Below, piece after piece: positions 41,601 through 51,386 of a DNA stretch of 64,000 bases. The notes below the pieces were generated by a model. That model searched no databases and was not told where the DNA came from. It saw only the letters and a list, made by a program, of their open reading frames with translations. The stretch's first letter is position 1, and each line of letters starts with the position of its first letter. Source of the stretch: Opisthocomus hoazin (lineage: Eukaryota > Chordata > Aves > Opisthocomiformes > Opisthocomidae); contig NC_134433.1 of assembly GCF_030867145.1 (NCBI RefSeq), positions 15,659,896-15,723,895 of the forward strand, given 5' to 3'. A program made the position numbers and the translations under genes.

Positions 41601-44600
41601 TTTCAGTTGGAAGCTGAGAAAAAATGACATACCTGGCTTTTTTGGATGCGATGCTGGTGTTGGGTGCATTTTAGCATCTCTAGAAAAGCCATCTAAATTT
41701 CCTTTGATGGCTTCCAAAGCATCATCCCTGCTTTTTTCACCTGTCTGAAACACCAAAGAACACATTTTGAAAAATTCACAGAACAGCTCAGCTTTCTTTC
41801 AATATCCACACTTCTTCAGTACAAAAATTAGCAATGCCTGCTGTGAGATTAAACTGTTTCTCCAGCAGTGCCTTGCTGAAGCATATCAACAATAACTCCC
41901 ATATTCAGAAAGCATTTATTTTGCAGACTACACCATAACAGTGTTTTGCAGTCTTTAGACACAGCTTTATGCACAGGAACAATACACAATCTTACTCAGC
42001 TATTTGTATTCTTGCAGATCAGAGCCTTCCAGCTCACTGCAAGCATCCAAAACTTTGGACAAAGTTAACAAACAAGCAACCAAACATCATCTCTTCTAGA
42101 AACTCAATCTGTTCCCAAGCGTTACACACCAGGTTGGTTTATTTTTCAAAAGCTGATTTCATTTTCAACACCAGACTTTGTTTACATTACACCGAGTGTG
42201 TAAGGACTGACTATTCCAGATGCTTTTCAAGATGTAATCTGATGTCTCATACAAGTTCCCCATTTATTTGCTTGCCAAAAGAGCCCATCCCATCAAAAGC
42301 CATTAAAAAAACCTGAAGAAACACCCCCCCCACTTCTTTAGGACATACCTTCGGTTTCACACTGCTTAGGAGTCTCAGCTTTTGTTTCTGCTCTTCAAAC
42401 TGGCGCCGTTTTCTTTCTTCTTCTAAGAACTTCTGCTGGTGCTCAAACCTCTTCCTGAAGCAAAATGATTGAAAAAAATCTAAAAATAAATTTTCATTAC
42501 AATTTTCATGGCAAGCTTCTGCTTGACTTTTCCATTTCTTCAGTCTCAAATTCAGATGGCTTGGTGCACACATTTCTACTTTTCCTCTGAGCTGTATGAC
42601 AGCCGCTACTCACTTCATAGATGGCCTTCAAACGCAAGGGAACGATCTCAACAATATTCTGTAGCCCTAAATGGACTACTTTTCTAGAGAAACTATCAAT
42701 ATTTATACTGTGTGAGCTACGTCTCCAGACTACCCCTCCCACTTCAAAAAGCAGAATTTCCCAAGAGTCAGTAAAGCGTCACTCACTGTTGTTCCTCTGC
42801 AAACTGCTTCTGCATGTCGGGGGTGTACTGCGGGGCTGCCGGACGCATTCCCAAGAAAGGAGCCTGTCCCATGTAAGGCATTCCGGTCGCTGGCATCGGC
42901 CCTAAGGGCATGCCACCCTAGAACAAAATAAATCATACAGCTCTAAGGTTTGGGGTTTTTTCTCCCCCGGCACAGAAAAAGTCAAACCAGTGGCAACTGC
43001 CAAGCTGTGGACCAGGCTGATCTCACAGGCCAGCAGGTTAAGCGCAGCTGGGCTGCTGCAGAGCACAGCGCCGGTCCCGCAGCAGATGGCACTCGTCCCC
43101 CTCCACAGCGAGTTACAGTTCCTGAAGGATCGCAGCAGGCAGCGTGGTCGTCATCCTCTTCATGGTCAAACTCAAAAATCCACCCAGCCTACCTCAAGAG
43201 CAGGAAGGTTAGAGGCGCCCCGCAGTGCTACACGCGGTTCGATACCAGGCGTCCGGGTTTTGTGTCTCCTATTCTAAGTGACTGCAGAATGCGTTTCCAT
43301 TCCCTGCTGGAGGTGCACGCTCCCAACCAACAACGGATGCCGGCAAGACGCGGTCTAGGGATTCTGCAAACACAGCTTACGCAAGGGTCCCGGGGAGGGA
43401 GACGGCACACGACAACAGCCAAGAGGAGGCTGGTCTGAATAAACTGCAGCTGTACCAGAAACATTTGCCAAGAAATGTGTTCTGGTGCAGTTATAGCAGC
43501 AAAGCTCACCTAATATAGATGGGGCCAGACAATAATTTACTTCTCTTACCATTCATTTTGTATGTGGTATCAGAACACACAGGAAGAATAAAAGTTGTTT
43601 ATTATTTTTAGACCACCTCTCATAAAAACAACTTCCTGCTATAAATTTTACAAAATTAATCTAATAAATTCCAGGTGGGGGTAGGAAAAGGGAGTGTAAG
43701 GAGGTGGCAAGTTATAATAAATTCAATTTGTCGCACAGCAATTTGGCTACAAATCCATGCCAAGACATTAAATTTCAGCAAAGTGCAAATTTGTACATAA
43801 GCACATAAGGTGCTAAATAGAAAACAAAAGGTTAAAAAAGTGAAAACATAATATTAGCTACTCATATGTCATTCTTTTTCCTCAGTTAGCAACAGCAGAG
43901 TTAAAGAGAAAGTTACTTTAAGCAAGAAAAAGAATGAGAATGAAACTCGGGAATTAGGACAAACTGGAAAACCGGTCACATGAGAAAATGCAGCATATTT
44001 AAGTGATTCCTTGCTCCTCAGAACAAGGTATTTAAAAAGAAAGTTTATTAACTGCTACCTACACTCAGGAAACTTAGTTCTATTGACTCCAGCATTTGAG
44101 TTACAAAGTGATAAAACAATTCAGTGAATTAGCCACGATCAATCAGACTGTGCACACAGTTACCTCTTCTCAGCTTATAAAGGTCTCATTTAAAATACTA
44201 CACAATACGCCACCTTAACCATAAGTACATAAAACCAAAGCAAAGAAGAAAAAGTACAAAGTGAAATTAAAAAGACAGAAGAGGTATGTTGTGGGAGTCT
44301 TGAATTATAGTCACTTAACAATTCAACACTATTCAAACCACCCTTTGCAGTAGGTGGCATCTGGTAGCTTTTCGATATCTTGCTGATGCTTTTGCTTCCT
44401 TTCCTGTCCAGTGACCATGCGTCTCTTACCACGCTTTGGTGTCACAACCCGTATAACGAAATAAAAGTTCAGATTCTGACACCTTCGAGTCGGCTATAAC
44501 ATCCAAGTTACTTTAAGTATCACCGATAGTGTCCTTGCACTATGCCCTCATTCCTCCCTACAACAGTGAGCAACGCACGGCGAACTTCACAACACAGATC

Positions 44601-47600
44601 CCAACAAAACCTGAAGAATTCTTTAAATTATCAGAAATATCTCCAAAATACGGTGTCCAACTACGGACTTATACCCACGCTTCCGTTTCTAGCTAGGTTC
44701 CACCCTCCCACCCCACTGCGGCTGGGAGCGGGCTATGGCATCAGCCGTCACCTTTCAGACGAGCACCAAGCTATCTCATTTCAGTCCCCGTTTCACTGCC
44801 ACGCACCTGCATGGCCATGGGTCCAGGAGCCATCTGAGAACCGTAGTTCATCCCCATCATGCCTGGCATACTGGACTGCATGACAGGAACCATTGGAAAT
44901 CCTTGCTGTTGCATAGGAATCATCCCTACAATGAAACATCAAACAAGGTAAGCTCCCAGTTAGTGTTAAAGGTTTTGGCTTTTTCTTTTTCTTTTTTTTT
45001 TTTTTTTAATTAAACCAGCAAAAGAAAGGAAAAATACTCTGAGTATTGGTGGACTGTTTAAAAAAATTAAAAAATCTGCTACACTGCAGGCAGCCACAGA
45101 ATTTCCTCAGTTTAGATCCCAAGGATTCTCTGTGGGTTTCTTCCCACGTGATTTTTGAAAGGGTCATGTCCAATTAACGAGATTTAATTAACCAGCTTGA
45201 CTGGCGCTGATAATTGTCCACTTCTCATGAAAGGGAAAACTTACAAACTGGCAGCTTTTGAAGATAAGTCTGGGAAATAAACTCCTCACTTCACAAGGCA
45301 ACTTCACACTCTGCTCTGGCTGGGTAACTTGTCTGTAGGTTAATTAGCCCACTACATGTATTAGAATGGTTACAATATTTGTCAGTAAAATCTAAACATC
45401 AACAAAATTGGACAAATCAAGCTGGAATGTATTAATTCATTGAATAAAGTGGATTATGTTTCAGTATTTTCATATCTCATCTTTTGCTATCTTGGGAGAC
45501 ATATACTAACACACATTTATCACCAGCACACCGCGAGATAATTCTAACCGTGCATAACTGAACATCACATGCAAAAGCACTCCAGGAGGGAAGCGACAGA
45601 CTCAGGAATAATCCCTAAATCAGTCCCTGAGACGTCTTATGAGAAAACTCTCCACTTTCCCTACAAGTTCTCTCTGTATTTTCCATTAATTAAACAGCAC
45701 TGCAACAGGAATAAGAACAAAGGTAATTTAAGGCTGAGGCTCTCCTATTGTATTAATGCTTTCCACACAGGTTGTGACTCTTGTCCCAGGGTCTTGCTGT
45801 GCTTCGTAAATATTTACCAGGTCTTGCAACACCCTCACAATACGGGTATACACAGCTGGTAGATGAAGCATGAAGAGGTTAAATACCACACTCAAAAATA
45901 ACACAAAAATCTTAAAGGCAAATTCAGGCGAACAATGGAGATACAGTTTTCCTAGGTCTTTCACCTAGCATTCTGGTAACACTGCCTCTTCAACACTGCA
46001 TAAAAAATGTTATAAATAGAGTTGCAAGAGTCAGCTTCCCAGTAGTGAATTCAAGGGAAAAAACAGCTAGGGAGTTCAATTAATAATCACGCTTCTGAGC
46101 GTCAGTGTGGGACTATTTTAAGTTGTTTCGCATATCTAAACAAAGCAAAGAACTTTGTGCTCAAAATGTTCATACATACCTTGAGGGGGGCCTAAACCAC
46201 CTGCGACAGGAAACATGAAGCTGGAAGAGGAAAAGGGGTACATGAAAGTCTGTAATTCTAGTGCAAATATAAACGAATGCAAAAGCTACCTCGACTTGCA
46301 TGTCGGCGGCACCACCACCACCCGAAGCCTCCCACCTCACTCCTCTGCTCCTGCAGGTCTCCAGAACCCCAGCCCGGGCAAAAGGCCACCCCTCCCAGGG
46401 ATCCCCAAAGCAATGCCAGCCCTGCCACAGGCTGCAGAGCCGGGAAGAAACAGATCCTCTCCTTCACAGCAGCACGCAAAAGGCTTTGACTCATCGACAT
46501 CACCCACCAGAGAGCTCCAGCACCTACGCAGGTTGGTAACAGGTCAGTTTGTTGGTGTAGGCTAGGCCTCCAAGCACAGCAGAATGAATAAGCATCTCCT
46601 GCTGGAAGTACCTGATTCAGCACGACCATAAACTGCACCAGACAATAGTTCTCAGCTGCTTAGTAACAACGTTCTGCAGAAAAACAAACTACACGCGAAA
46701 CCCCACAACTTCTGCGGTTTTGCCCTCTTTGAAACAAGCAGTATCACAAAATAATGGAGTTTCTATTTTCTCAAATATCTAATTACAAGAAAAATAGTGC
46801 CATGGAAAAAATATTTATTCAAGTATCAAGGGCCAAGTGCACCTGGAGGGAGAACTGTTAGAATTTCAGCTGAAATCGTAACGGAAATTGCTAGCCTGCA
46901 CTTTCACACAGAAGCACGTGCTGCGCTGCCAAACGGCGAAAAAGGACCCAGTTTAAAAGTCTCATTTGCAAGCAGCTCTCAGAAACCCACGTCAGCAGTA
47001 ATTTGCCAAACAAGAACCTCACTCAGTGTCCCAGGCAGCTATTACACCAAAATACCATGAAAGAGAAACGCACTTGTAGATATTCAATACTCCTCAGCAC
47101 GAGGGTGGATGTGAAAGCAACTGCCTCAGAGTAAAGGAGGAAACGCCGCCATGAATGACTGCAGACGGTTTCTCAAAACCTGCGGGAAGTTCCGAAACCC
47201 AACCTGCTTTATAAATATAAGAGAGCTGTGTAATCGGAGTACTAAGATAAAATAAGGAATTTAAATTATGCATTTATCCAAAAGTAAATTGCACCTACCC
47301 ACTACACAGACAGCAGGTTACATGGTCACCAAGACAACCCATGTTACTCTTCATTTCACCCTCTAACTTGGAATCCTCTTTATACTGCACCTTTTTCTTT
47401 TACCCTGACCACTGTGTGCTAATTTCTGCTTCCACAACAAACACATCCCTACCCTTCCCACCAGGGCCAGGTCTTACCACCCTCAGTCACCACAATATTT
47501 GCTTTCCCTGTTCGCAGCGCTGTGCAAACGCGTGCTACCCCATTTCAAAACAGGCGCTGGGCTTCTCCGGACTGGGTTCAGGTCACGCTGCGGCCAGGGT

Positions 47601-50600
47601 CTACTCCACTGACCGGTGTTCAATTCGGTTTAACACACTTCTTAGCATACAAATATTAGCAACACAAAGACAAAGAGCTGACTGAAGATCACAGAGGGAC
47701 CCATGGCTGAACTCCGGTGCTGGTCAGAAATGCTATTTTCTCCACTCAGGGGCTGACGCCCAGTGAATTAACTGGGGGTTGCCTGCATTTGGTTTCACCT
47801 GTGGAAACAGTTGATTTGCCCACTAGGCTCCTCGACAATATAACCCCTTAAAAGATGTGTAGTTTCAGCTGTGTAGAACTTCTGCCATTCTTAGTTCTTC
47901 TGAGAACTTCACCATTCTTAGTTTCATCAGAATGATGAAATATTAAAAGTTATTTCTGAAAAGCTCACAAGTAGGACAAGTGCTCATAGCCTTATGTTTT
48001 CCTGTCTAGTTGGGGAATACGGTCAACAAGAATTCTTCCAAATTGACAAACGCAATGTAAACTGAAGAAACATAGCAAGGCACCACTGCTTGTCGGAAGC
48101 AAATAAAGGCCAGACTATTAAATATTTATCCCTTTCTACAGAGCTCCTGATTTATTTATGTCTCTGTTGAAAAAAAACCCAACACAATCAACAAAAAAAA
48201 ACCCTGCTGCTAATTAGAGGGCACTGGCAGAAGAGCTCATTAAAAGTAGCAAAGCAAGCTCCTGCAGCACGGCACACTACGTGCGGCTCGGACTCATCAC
48301 GGATCTCACTCCAAGACCGAGCTGCGCCGTTGCCAACGTCAGCCACGCATGCACGTACATAAACCCCATCCGCTCACTTAGTCAAGCAACAGGAACTTTA
48401 TTTCAAAACCACTTTTTGGAGATGCAAAAGAAATGCCCACACCCATCCAGTCAAAGCAGCTGATTCTCACCACTGAGCAAGTTCAGGTACAGCCACTCCC
48501 GAGGTCACCTGAAGCACGACAGAAACCCACTGAATGTGACAGCCACACAGCGACAGCAGCACCAGCAGAAGTAACTTTCTTTTAAAGACAACATTTTAAT
48601 TCCACTTATCTCAAAATAACGATACTGACAGGAGAATTAAGAATAAAACAGACAAAATTAGAACAGTCTCCCTTCTGAAATGACCAACTTTCCAGACAAC
48701 TGAAACTTTTATGACCCCAGATGCCTACCATGTACAGATTAGTTGACTCTTATCAAGCAAGCTATTTTAATATAGTTTCTTACTCCTTGTTACTTCCACA
48801 ACAGTTTAAGTGCACCTGCAGACACTTTGGTTGCTCTCAGCAGCAGAAGCACTTGACCACCTCGGTTCATGCCACAAGCCATAACACTTTGGCTAACACA
48901 GTAAGAAAGTGTAATCTATGTGACAAGCAGCACAAGTAAAACAAATATAAGGAAAACACAGCAATTACTCCACAACAGAACTCTTAAAAGTAGTAATACA
49001 AACCTGTAAATTCCTACTAGATAAGTATTTCAAACCTGGAGCTTAAAAAAAAACCCAATCAACAAACCAACAGCTTCAGCCAAACTGCAGGAGCATGGGG
49101 AGAAGCTGCTCCTTTTCTGCACTCAGACTTCACTATAAAAGCTCCAAACTACACCCAACGTTTTCCCATCTACACATGGATTTTTAAAGCCCTTCATTCC
49201 CAATCAGTACAACTCTATCAACACAATATAGACTGTCAGTGTTTCCGAATGGCAGAAATCCATGAAAATTAAAGTGATAAATGGCAAAGAAGCCACATAG
49301 ACACAGAGAACGGAAATCCTCCTCTACCTCCAGACTTCGTTCTCGAAGAAACCAAAATATCAACAACAGGAAATAATGATTTTCAAGTTGTATTGTTTTG
49401 AAACCTATAGTCCACCGATAACATTTTTGTTACTTTCTTATTAAACTGCTGAGCAGTCAGCGCTGCTCGAAGAGGTCTGACGGTTTATCCAGCCCCTCGC
49501 AAGAGCCGTTTCAGAATTCTGCACGTGGGGAAACACACAGCGTGCCTCCCACGGCCTGCACAGGCGCACATACACCCTTCAGCTTTTCTCTTCCCAGGTA
49601 TTCCAGACCCCTGGGATGCCCCTTCCCAGCGGAGAGCCGGGAGCAGCTCGGACAGCGGGCAGGGGCACACTGCCCTGTGCCTCGCGGCTGCAGGTCACCC
49701 CAGCACAGACCCAGTAACGGTGACAAAACTGTGGGCTTCAGCTACCCAAGGCAACTCAGCAAACTCATTTGTCAAACGCAACATTTGCCCAGGCTCCCTA
49801 GAAGTAGGACAACAGACAAATCGCACGCAAGCACCTATGCTAAAAAATACTAAGTTCTCCAAGGCAGCAGAATACAGCTTCCTAACCTTTCCAAAAACAC
49901 CTCGCAGTGTTCAAACACCTCTTTTACCACTGCTTCTTTCTCCTGACGCCATTCCTCAGTCCAGGCTGAAGTGCCCTTTGAGGGATGCAGGGGAAAAGAG
50001 AACTCCCCAGAGCAGCGCAGATGGGCAGAGGCTCTGTCCCGCAGCGGCCGCAGACCCGGCCCGCTGGCGATGAGCAACGTTTATCGCTGCCGACATCAGC
50101 GGCACCCAAGCAGGGCCGGCAAAATCCCCAAATCCCTTCCCACCCCGGTATCTGGGATTGCGGCTGCTGAGCCACAGCTGCCCAGGCCTGATGGCCAAGG
50201 GGCCACACCTGCCCAGGCCCGGACGGGCCGGGGGATGAGGCGGGCTCCCCAAAGACGCAAAAATCCCAGCAAACTGCAGAGCCACCATGGCTGCGTTCCC
50301 CACACCCCGCCTGGGACCCCCGCACAGGACCCCCACATCCCACCCGAGACCCCAAGGGGACCCCCACACGGAACCCCCACACCTCACCCGGGACCACCGC
50401 ACCTCGCCTGGCACCCCCGCACAGGACTCCCACACCTCACCCGGGATCCCCCCCCGGGACCCGCACACCCCACGCAGGACCCCACATGGGACCCCCCACA
50501 CACCCTGCCCGGGCCCTGGCCCACCCCCACATCCCAGCCGTACCCCGAGCCCGCACCCCACAGGTCTCCCCCTCACCTCACCGCCCCCAGAGCCCTCCAG

Positions 50601-50769
50601 CCCTACCCCATCCGTCCTCCTCCTCCTCTCCACACAGCCCCCCCTCCACCCCCGCCCCCGATGGCCCCGGCCCCCCGGCGCCGCTCCCCACCCACCTGGC
50701 GGCCCCCGCCCCGCCGCCGCCCGCCGCCCCGCCGGCGCCCCCCGCGCCGGGCCCCGGCCGCAGCGCCAT
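11525..50769 (-). CDS. SYNRG: Synergin gamma (AP-1 gamma-ear and clathrin accessory protein), whole gene, 23 coding exons
   Basis: Gamma-synergin binds the ear domain of AP-1 gamma-adaptin at the trans-Golgi network and endosomes and works with aftiphilin and p200 in clathrin traffic. The joined exons give 1,413 residues; the mammalian form lacking exon 7 is about 1,314. In order: Gly/Ala-rich N-terminus (1-25), Met/Gln/Pro-rich segment (26-110), charged coiled coil (about 112-150), EH domain (about 384-458), then a long disordered tail with acidic DFxDF-type motifs at 213-220, 547-553, 563-569, 660-666, 758-762, 779-784, 866-872, 1075-1084 and 1121-1126. The conserved C-terminus (about 1205-1413) ends LPDLL. 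All 22 introns show GT-AG ends and each junction keeps the frame. Introns run from 175 nt to 8.7 kb. Homology was judged from recall of the mammalian protein. Exons 7, 18, 21 and 22 are multiples of three and can be skipped in frame. Confidence 0.95.
11657..12686 (-). other. SYNRG intron 22
   Basis: About 1.0 kb of intron between the 36-nt exon 22 and the last exon. It has an A12 run at 12349-12360. Nothing else recognised. Confidence 0.5.
12687..12722 (-). CDS. SYNRG: SYNRG coding exon 22 (36-nt microexon-sized)
   Basis: Encodes KEEKPVEELPRK (residues 1359-1370), matching the mammalian KEEKPAEEHPKK. Acceptor ATTTCAG, donor AAAA/GTATGA. It was found by looking for this peptide between exons 21 and 23. 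Phase 0 at both ends. Confidence 0.9.
13175..13285 (-). CDS. SYNRG: SYNRG coding exon 21
   Basis: Residues 1322-1358 (PDENSLDFSSCMLRPGIKNA... NVDSRSK). Cys-rich and conserved (CGVC). Donor AAA/GTAAGT; phase 0 at both ends. Confidence 0.94.
13286..16072 (-). other. SYNRG intron 20
   Basis: 2.8 kb of AT-rich intron. A plus-strand open frame at 13739-13966 has no recognisable homology or splice context. No further feature was supported. Confidence 0.5.
16073..16221 (-). CDS. SYNRG: SYNRG coding exon 20
   Basis: Residues 1272-1321 (VVEVYRVTKRVELGIKATAV... SFMSLAALT). Nearly identical to mammals; helical, probably part of the folded C-terminal module. Confidence 0.95.
16496..16592 (-). CDS. SYNRG: SYNRG coding exon 19
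   Basis: Residues 1240-1272 (VIKKANDTLNGISSSSICTE... MEYLL). Nearly identical to mammals. Confidence 0.95.
17322..17375 (-). CDS. SYNRG: SYNRG coding exon 18
   Basis: Residues 1222-1239 (ESERYAYEWQRCLESALQ). Only 54 nt, phase 0 at both ends. Matches the mammalian ERYAYEWQRCL block. Confidence 0.94.
17789..17952 (-). CDS. SYNRG: SYNRG coding exon 17
   Basis: Residues 1167-1221 (SHKRSLSLGDREISRSSP... to KYKDLTGEVE). Begins the conserved C-terminal region. Ser/Arg-rich RSLSLG could be a basophilic kinase site. Confidence 0.95.
18310..18915 (-). CDS. SYNRG: SYNRG coding exon 16
   Basis: Residues 965-1167. Conserved at both ends (SYDWSD, LQKKETLFGSSENITMT and DDFGEFQSEKPKISKFDFLV), but the middle (about 1056-1115) differs from mammals and holds an extra DDDIGDFGDF motif (1075-1084). 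Donor CAAG/GTAAGC. Confidence 0.94.
20799..20820. repeat. 22-T homopolymer
   Basis: A simple T22 run in SYNRG intron 15, equal to A22 in the gene's sense. It could be the tail of a decayed retrosequence, but no element body was recognised. Confidence 0.85.
27510..27529. repeat. 20-bp perfect palindrome in SYNRG intron 15
   Basis: GTCCTTCACTAGTGAAGGAC reads identically on both strands. It lies 86 bp past the donor of exon 15. Confidence 0.95.
27615..28565 (-). CDS. SYNRG: SYNRG coding exon 15 (largest exon)
   Basis: Residues 648-965. Contains DDGFTDF (660-666), DEFGEF and FGEF (758-769), DDFADF (779-784) and DDDFADF (866-872), which fit the gamma-ear/clathrin-type acidic phenylalanine motif. 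A poly-Pro patch (PPPPLP) is near residues 737-742. The last 65 residues (from SVKSLDLPSIGG to the QHPPAA end) are nearly identical to mammals. Confidence 0.95.
28566..31009 (-). other. SYNRG intron 14
   Basis: 2.4 kb AT-rich intron. Faint resemblance to an ancient SINE around 30490-30570 (a CATAGATGAG-like word, then a poorly conserved tail). Nothing else seen. Confidence 0.4.
31010..31072 (-). CDS. SYNRG: SYNRG coding exon 14
   Basis: Residues 627-648 (DCGDKYSAFRELEQPSESKYLG). A second copy of the DKYxxF pattern found in exon 13. The 63-nt length and phase 1-1 make it skippable. Confidence 0.9.
31248..31366 (-). CDS. SYNRG: SYNRG coding exon 13
   Basis: Residues 587-627 (VPSLLMPLPGTKTLSSTDKYAVFKGIAAEK...). 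The DKYAVFKGIAA block matches mammals. Confidence 0.94.
31367..33862 (-). other. SYNRG intron 12
   Basis: 2.5 kb AT-rich intron. No exon, RNA gene or repeat could be supported. Confidence 0.45.
33863..33999 (-). CDS. SYNRG: SYNRG coding exon 12
   Basis: Residues 542-587, with two adaptin-ear-type acidic motifs: DDDFQEF (547-553) and DDSFTDF (563-569). Donor AGCAG/GTAGCA is one of the weaker ones in the gene. Confidence 0.93.
34850..35098 (-). CDS. SYNRG: SYNRG coding exon 11
   Basis: Residues 459-541, Pro/Ala/Val-rich linker after the EH domain (RGIPAVSPDVLNQFPAAPVPT...). The 3' half has elevated GC compared with its introns. Phase 0 at both ends, 249 nt. Confidence 0.92.
35787..35870. mobile_element. 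Possible old MITE with inverted halves
   Basis: GATGAAATTCTAATCCCACTGAAGT on the left is imperfectly complementary to a right-hand block ending AGAAGTAGTATTTTAC. Similar CACTGAAGT...ACTTCA elements recur in sauropsid genomes. Confidence 0.3.
35965..36161 (-). CDS. SYNRG: SYNRG coding exon 10 (EH domain core)
   Basis: Residues 393-458, core of the EH domain (ELYKKILETT...SGLPRETLGQIWALAN...LTKEELYAVLAMIAVTQ), almost identical to mammals. EH domains bind NPF-type peptides; in mammals this one binds SCAMP1. Donor CTCAG/GTATGA. Confidence 0.96.
36662..36739 (-). CDS. SYNRG: SYNRG coding exon 9 (start of EH region)
   Basis: Residues 367-393 (GVGVFPSQDPIQQMLPPWIYNDSLVP). The PPWIYN block precedes the EH domain in mammals. 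Frame is kept if the acceptor is TTTAG at 36741-36740. Confidence 0.9.
36740..39217 (-). other. SYNRG intron 8
   Basis: 2.5 kb. Contains a block at about 37330-37745 that is strongly pyrimidine-rich on the plus strand (C/T with few G), possibly a decayed transposon. The remainder is ordinary AT-rich intron. Confidence 0.45.
39218..39442 (-). CDS. SYNRG: SYNRG coding exon 8
   Basis: Residues 292-367 (SSLEEKVLDNG... TSEVGHKAS...). The SLEEK and TSEVGHKA blocks match mammals; the rest is divergent and low in order. Donor TGTG/GTGAGC. Confidence 0.88.
40204..40494 (-). CDS. SYNRG: SYNRG coding exon 7 (291-nt possible cassette)
   Basis: Residues 195-292. The exon is an exact multiple of three with phase 1 at both ends. 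It carries the acidic motif DDEEFSDF (213-220) followed by a Pro/Ser-rich stretch. It corresponds to a segment I recall as present in only some mammalian isoforms. Acceptor TTTTACAG, donor ACAG/GTAACT. Confidence 0.82.
41281..41350. mobile_element. Possible ancient L2/MIR-type remnant
   Basis: The words AGCACTTAGCTTCAAAAGCA and CTGCAAAACATTAATTAATG resemble the 3' ends of old LINE2/MIR-like elements seen across amniotes. Strand and limits are uncertain. Confidence 0.35.
41633..41744 (-). CDS. SYNRG: SYNRG coding exon 6
   Basis: Residues 158-195 (TGEKSRDDALEAIKGNL...HPKKP), strongly conserved. Ends one base into a codon, the same phase as the end of exon 7, so exon 7 can be skipped. Confidence 0.93.
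42349..42454 (-). CDS. SYNRG: SYNRG coding exon 5 (coiled coil)
   Basis: Residues 122-157. Dense in Glu, Lys, Arg and Gln (RFEHQQKFLEEERKRRQFEE...), predicted coiled coil, nearly identical to mammals. Ends KPK in phase 0. Confidence 0.93.
42787..42917 (-). CDS. SYNRG: SYNRG coding exon 4
   Basis: Residues 79-122 (GGMPLGPMPATGMPY... to KQFAEEQ). It runs from the Met/Pro-rich segment into the start of the coiled coil. Acceptor TTCTAG, donor ACA/GTGAGT. Confidence 0.92.
42918..44806 (-). other. SYNRG intron 3
   Basis: 1.9 kb. A GC-richer left part (about 42960-43450) gives way to AT-rich sequence. No coding segment with splice sites was seen. Confidence 0.45.
44807..44925 (-). CDS. SYNRG: SYNRG coding exon 3
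   Basis: Residues 39-78, Met/Gln-rich (GMIPMQQQGFPMVPV...). Matches the mammalian Met-rich segment. Acceptor TTGTAG, donor GCAG/GTGCGT; ends in phase 0. Confidence 0.9.
46180..46220 (-). CDS. SYNRG: SYNRG coding exon 2
   Basis: A 41-nt exon encoding SFMFPVAGGLGPPQ (residues 25-39), matching the FMFPVAGG block of mammalian synergin. Acceptor CTTCCAG, donor CAAG/GTATGT. Confidence 0.88.
47660..47730. mobile_element. Possible MIR-like remnant
   Basis: Short similarity to the MIR tail: GATCACAGAGGG, then TGGCTGAACTCCGGTGC. Weak. Confidence 0.25.
47876..47931. repeat. 28-bp tandem duplication in SYNRG intron 1
   Basis: Two adjacent copies (47876-47903 and 47904-47931) share GAACTTC, CCATTCTTAGTT and TCA/TGA blocks with a few substitutions and shifts. 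Confidence 0.65.
50310..50560. repeat. Degenerate C-rich minisatellite in SYNRG intron 1
   Basis: On the plus strand, words such as CCCGCACAGGACCCCCACA and CACACCTCACCCGGGA recur with variations at roughly 30-60 bp spacing. The sense strand of SYNRG is therefore G-rich with many GGG runs. Copy borders are not sharp. Confidence 0.6.
50696..50769 (-). CDS. SYNRG: SYNRG coding exon 1
   Basis: Residues 1-25, beginning MALRPGPGAGG, very rich in Gly and Ala as in mammals. The start lies in GGAAGATGGCGCT, which is both a good initiation context and a YY1-like AAGATGGCG word. Donor is CAG/GTGGGT. It ends after two bases of a codon. Confidence 0.85.
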
Positions 50770-51300
50770 CTTCCCGCTCGGAGCCCGGCAGCGGCTGTCA
50801 GCTGAGCGGCGGCGGCTTCCGGGGCCGGGCCCGGCCGCGGCCCGCCCACGGCCCAACCGCGGGGGGGGGGGGGAGCCCTGCCTTCCTCCCCCCCGCATCC
50901 GCGGGACCGCTGCTCAGCTCGGGGCCGTGCGTTGGCGGCTTCAGGCACCTGAGGTAAATCTCACCGGTGACAAAGTGCCACCCCTCGGCCCCGGAGCGCA
51001 GAGCCCGCCGCAAGCATCCCCCCCACCCCCCCCCCCCGCGAGGGCATGGTACGGACCGCTCGTTCCGCGGAGGCCCGGCCTGGTGGCAGCGCCTCTCCCT
51101 CCCCGCATCTCCCCCCGCCCCAAGGCCGGGGAAACATCGCCGGCAAAGCGCGGAGGCCCCGGAGTTGTTCCGCACCCTCGGACAGAGAGGTTTCAGCCCT
51201 CCCCGGGGGGCAGAGCCCGAGACAGGGCACCGCTTCCACCTCCCGAGAGGCTGCTGAGCAGAGACCGCGTTAAAATCAAACCCCACCCGAGAGAAAGAGC
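50697..51300 (-). promoter_or_regulatory. SYNRG CpG-island promoter
   Basis: Very CpG-rich DNA around and upstream of the SYNRG start codon, with no TATA box seen. It contains homopolymer runs: 13 G at 50861-50873 and C7-A-C12 at 51018-51037. The C runs are G runs on the SYNRG sense strand and could form quadruplexes. The transcription start is not resolvable by eye. Confidence 0.6.
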
Positions 51301-51386
51301 CGAGGGAGGTTGAAGCGCTCATTTTAAAACCATCACCGAGAGAACTGTGGCGCCTTCTTCTGCAGAATTAGATTTACACAGAGCTG

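Larger units (their letters stand above)
46221..50695 (-). other. SYNRG intron 1
   Basis: 4.5 kb first intron. It holds a 28-bp tandem duplication (47876-47931), a MIR-like remnant (about 47660-47730) and, next to exon 1, a GC-rich degenerate minisatellite (about 50310-50560) that belongs to the CpG island. Confidence 0.5.

Noticed and set aside
49971-51313. Several long open frames (up to 330 residues) on both strands in the SYNRG CpG island
   Set aside because: GC-rich DNA lacks stop codons by composition; the peptides are Pro/Gly/Arg low-complexity with no homology, and the minus-strand frame merely overlaps the true SYNRG exon 1.
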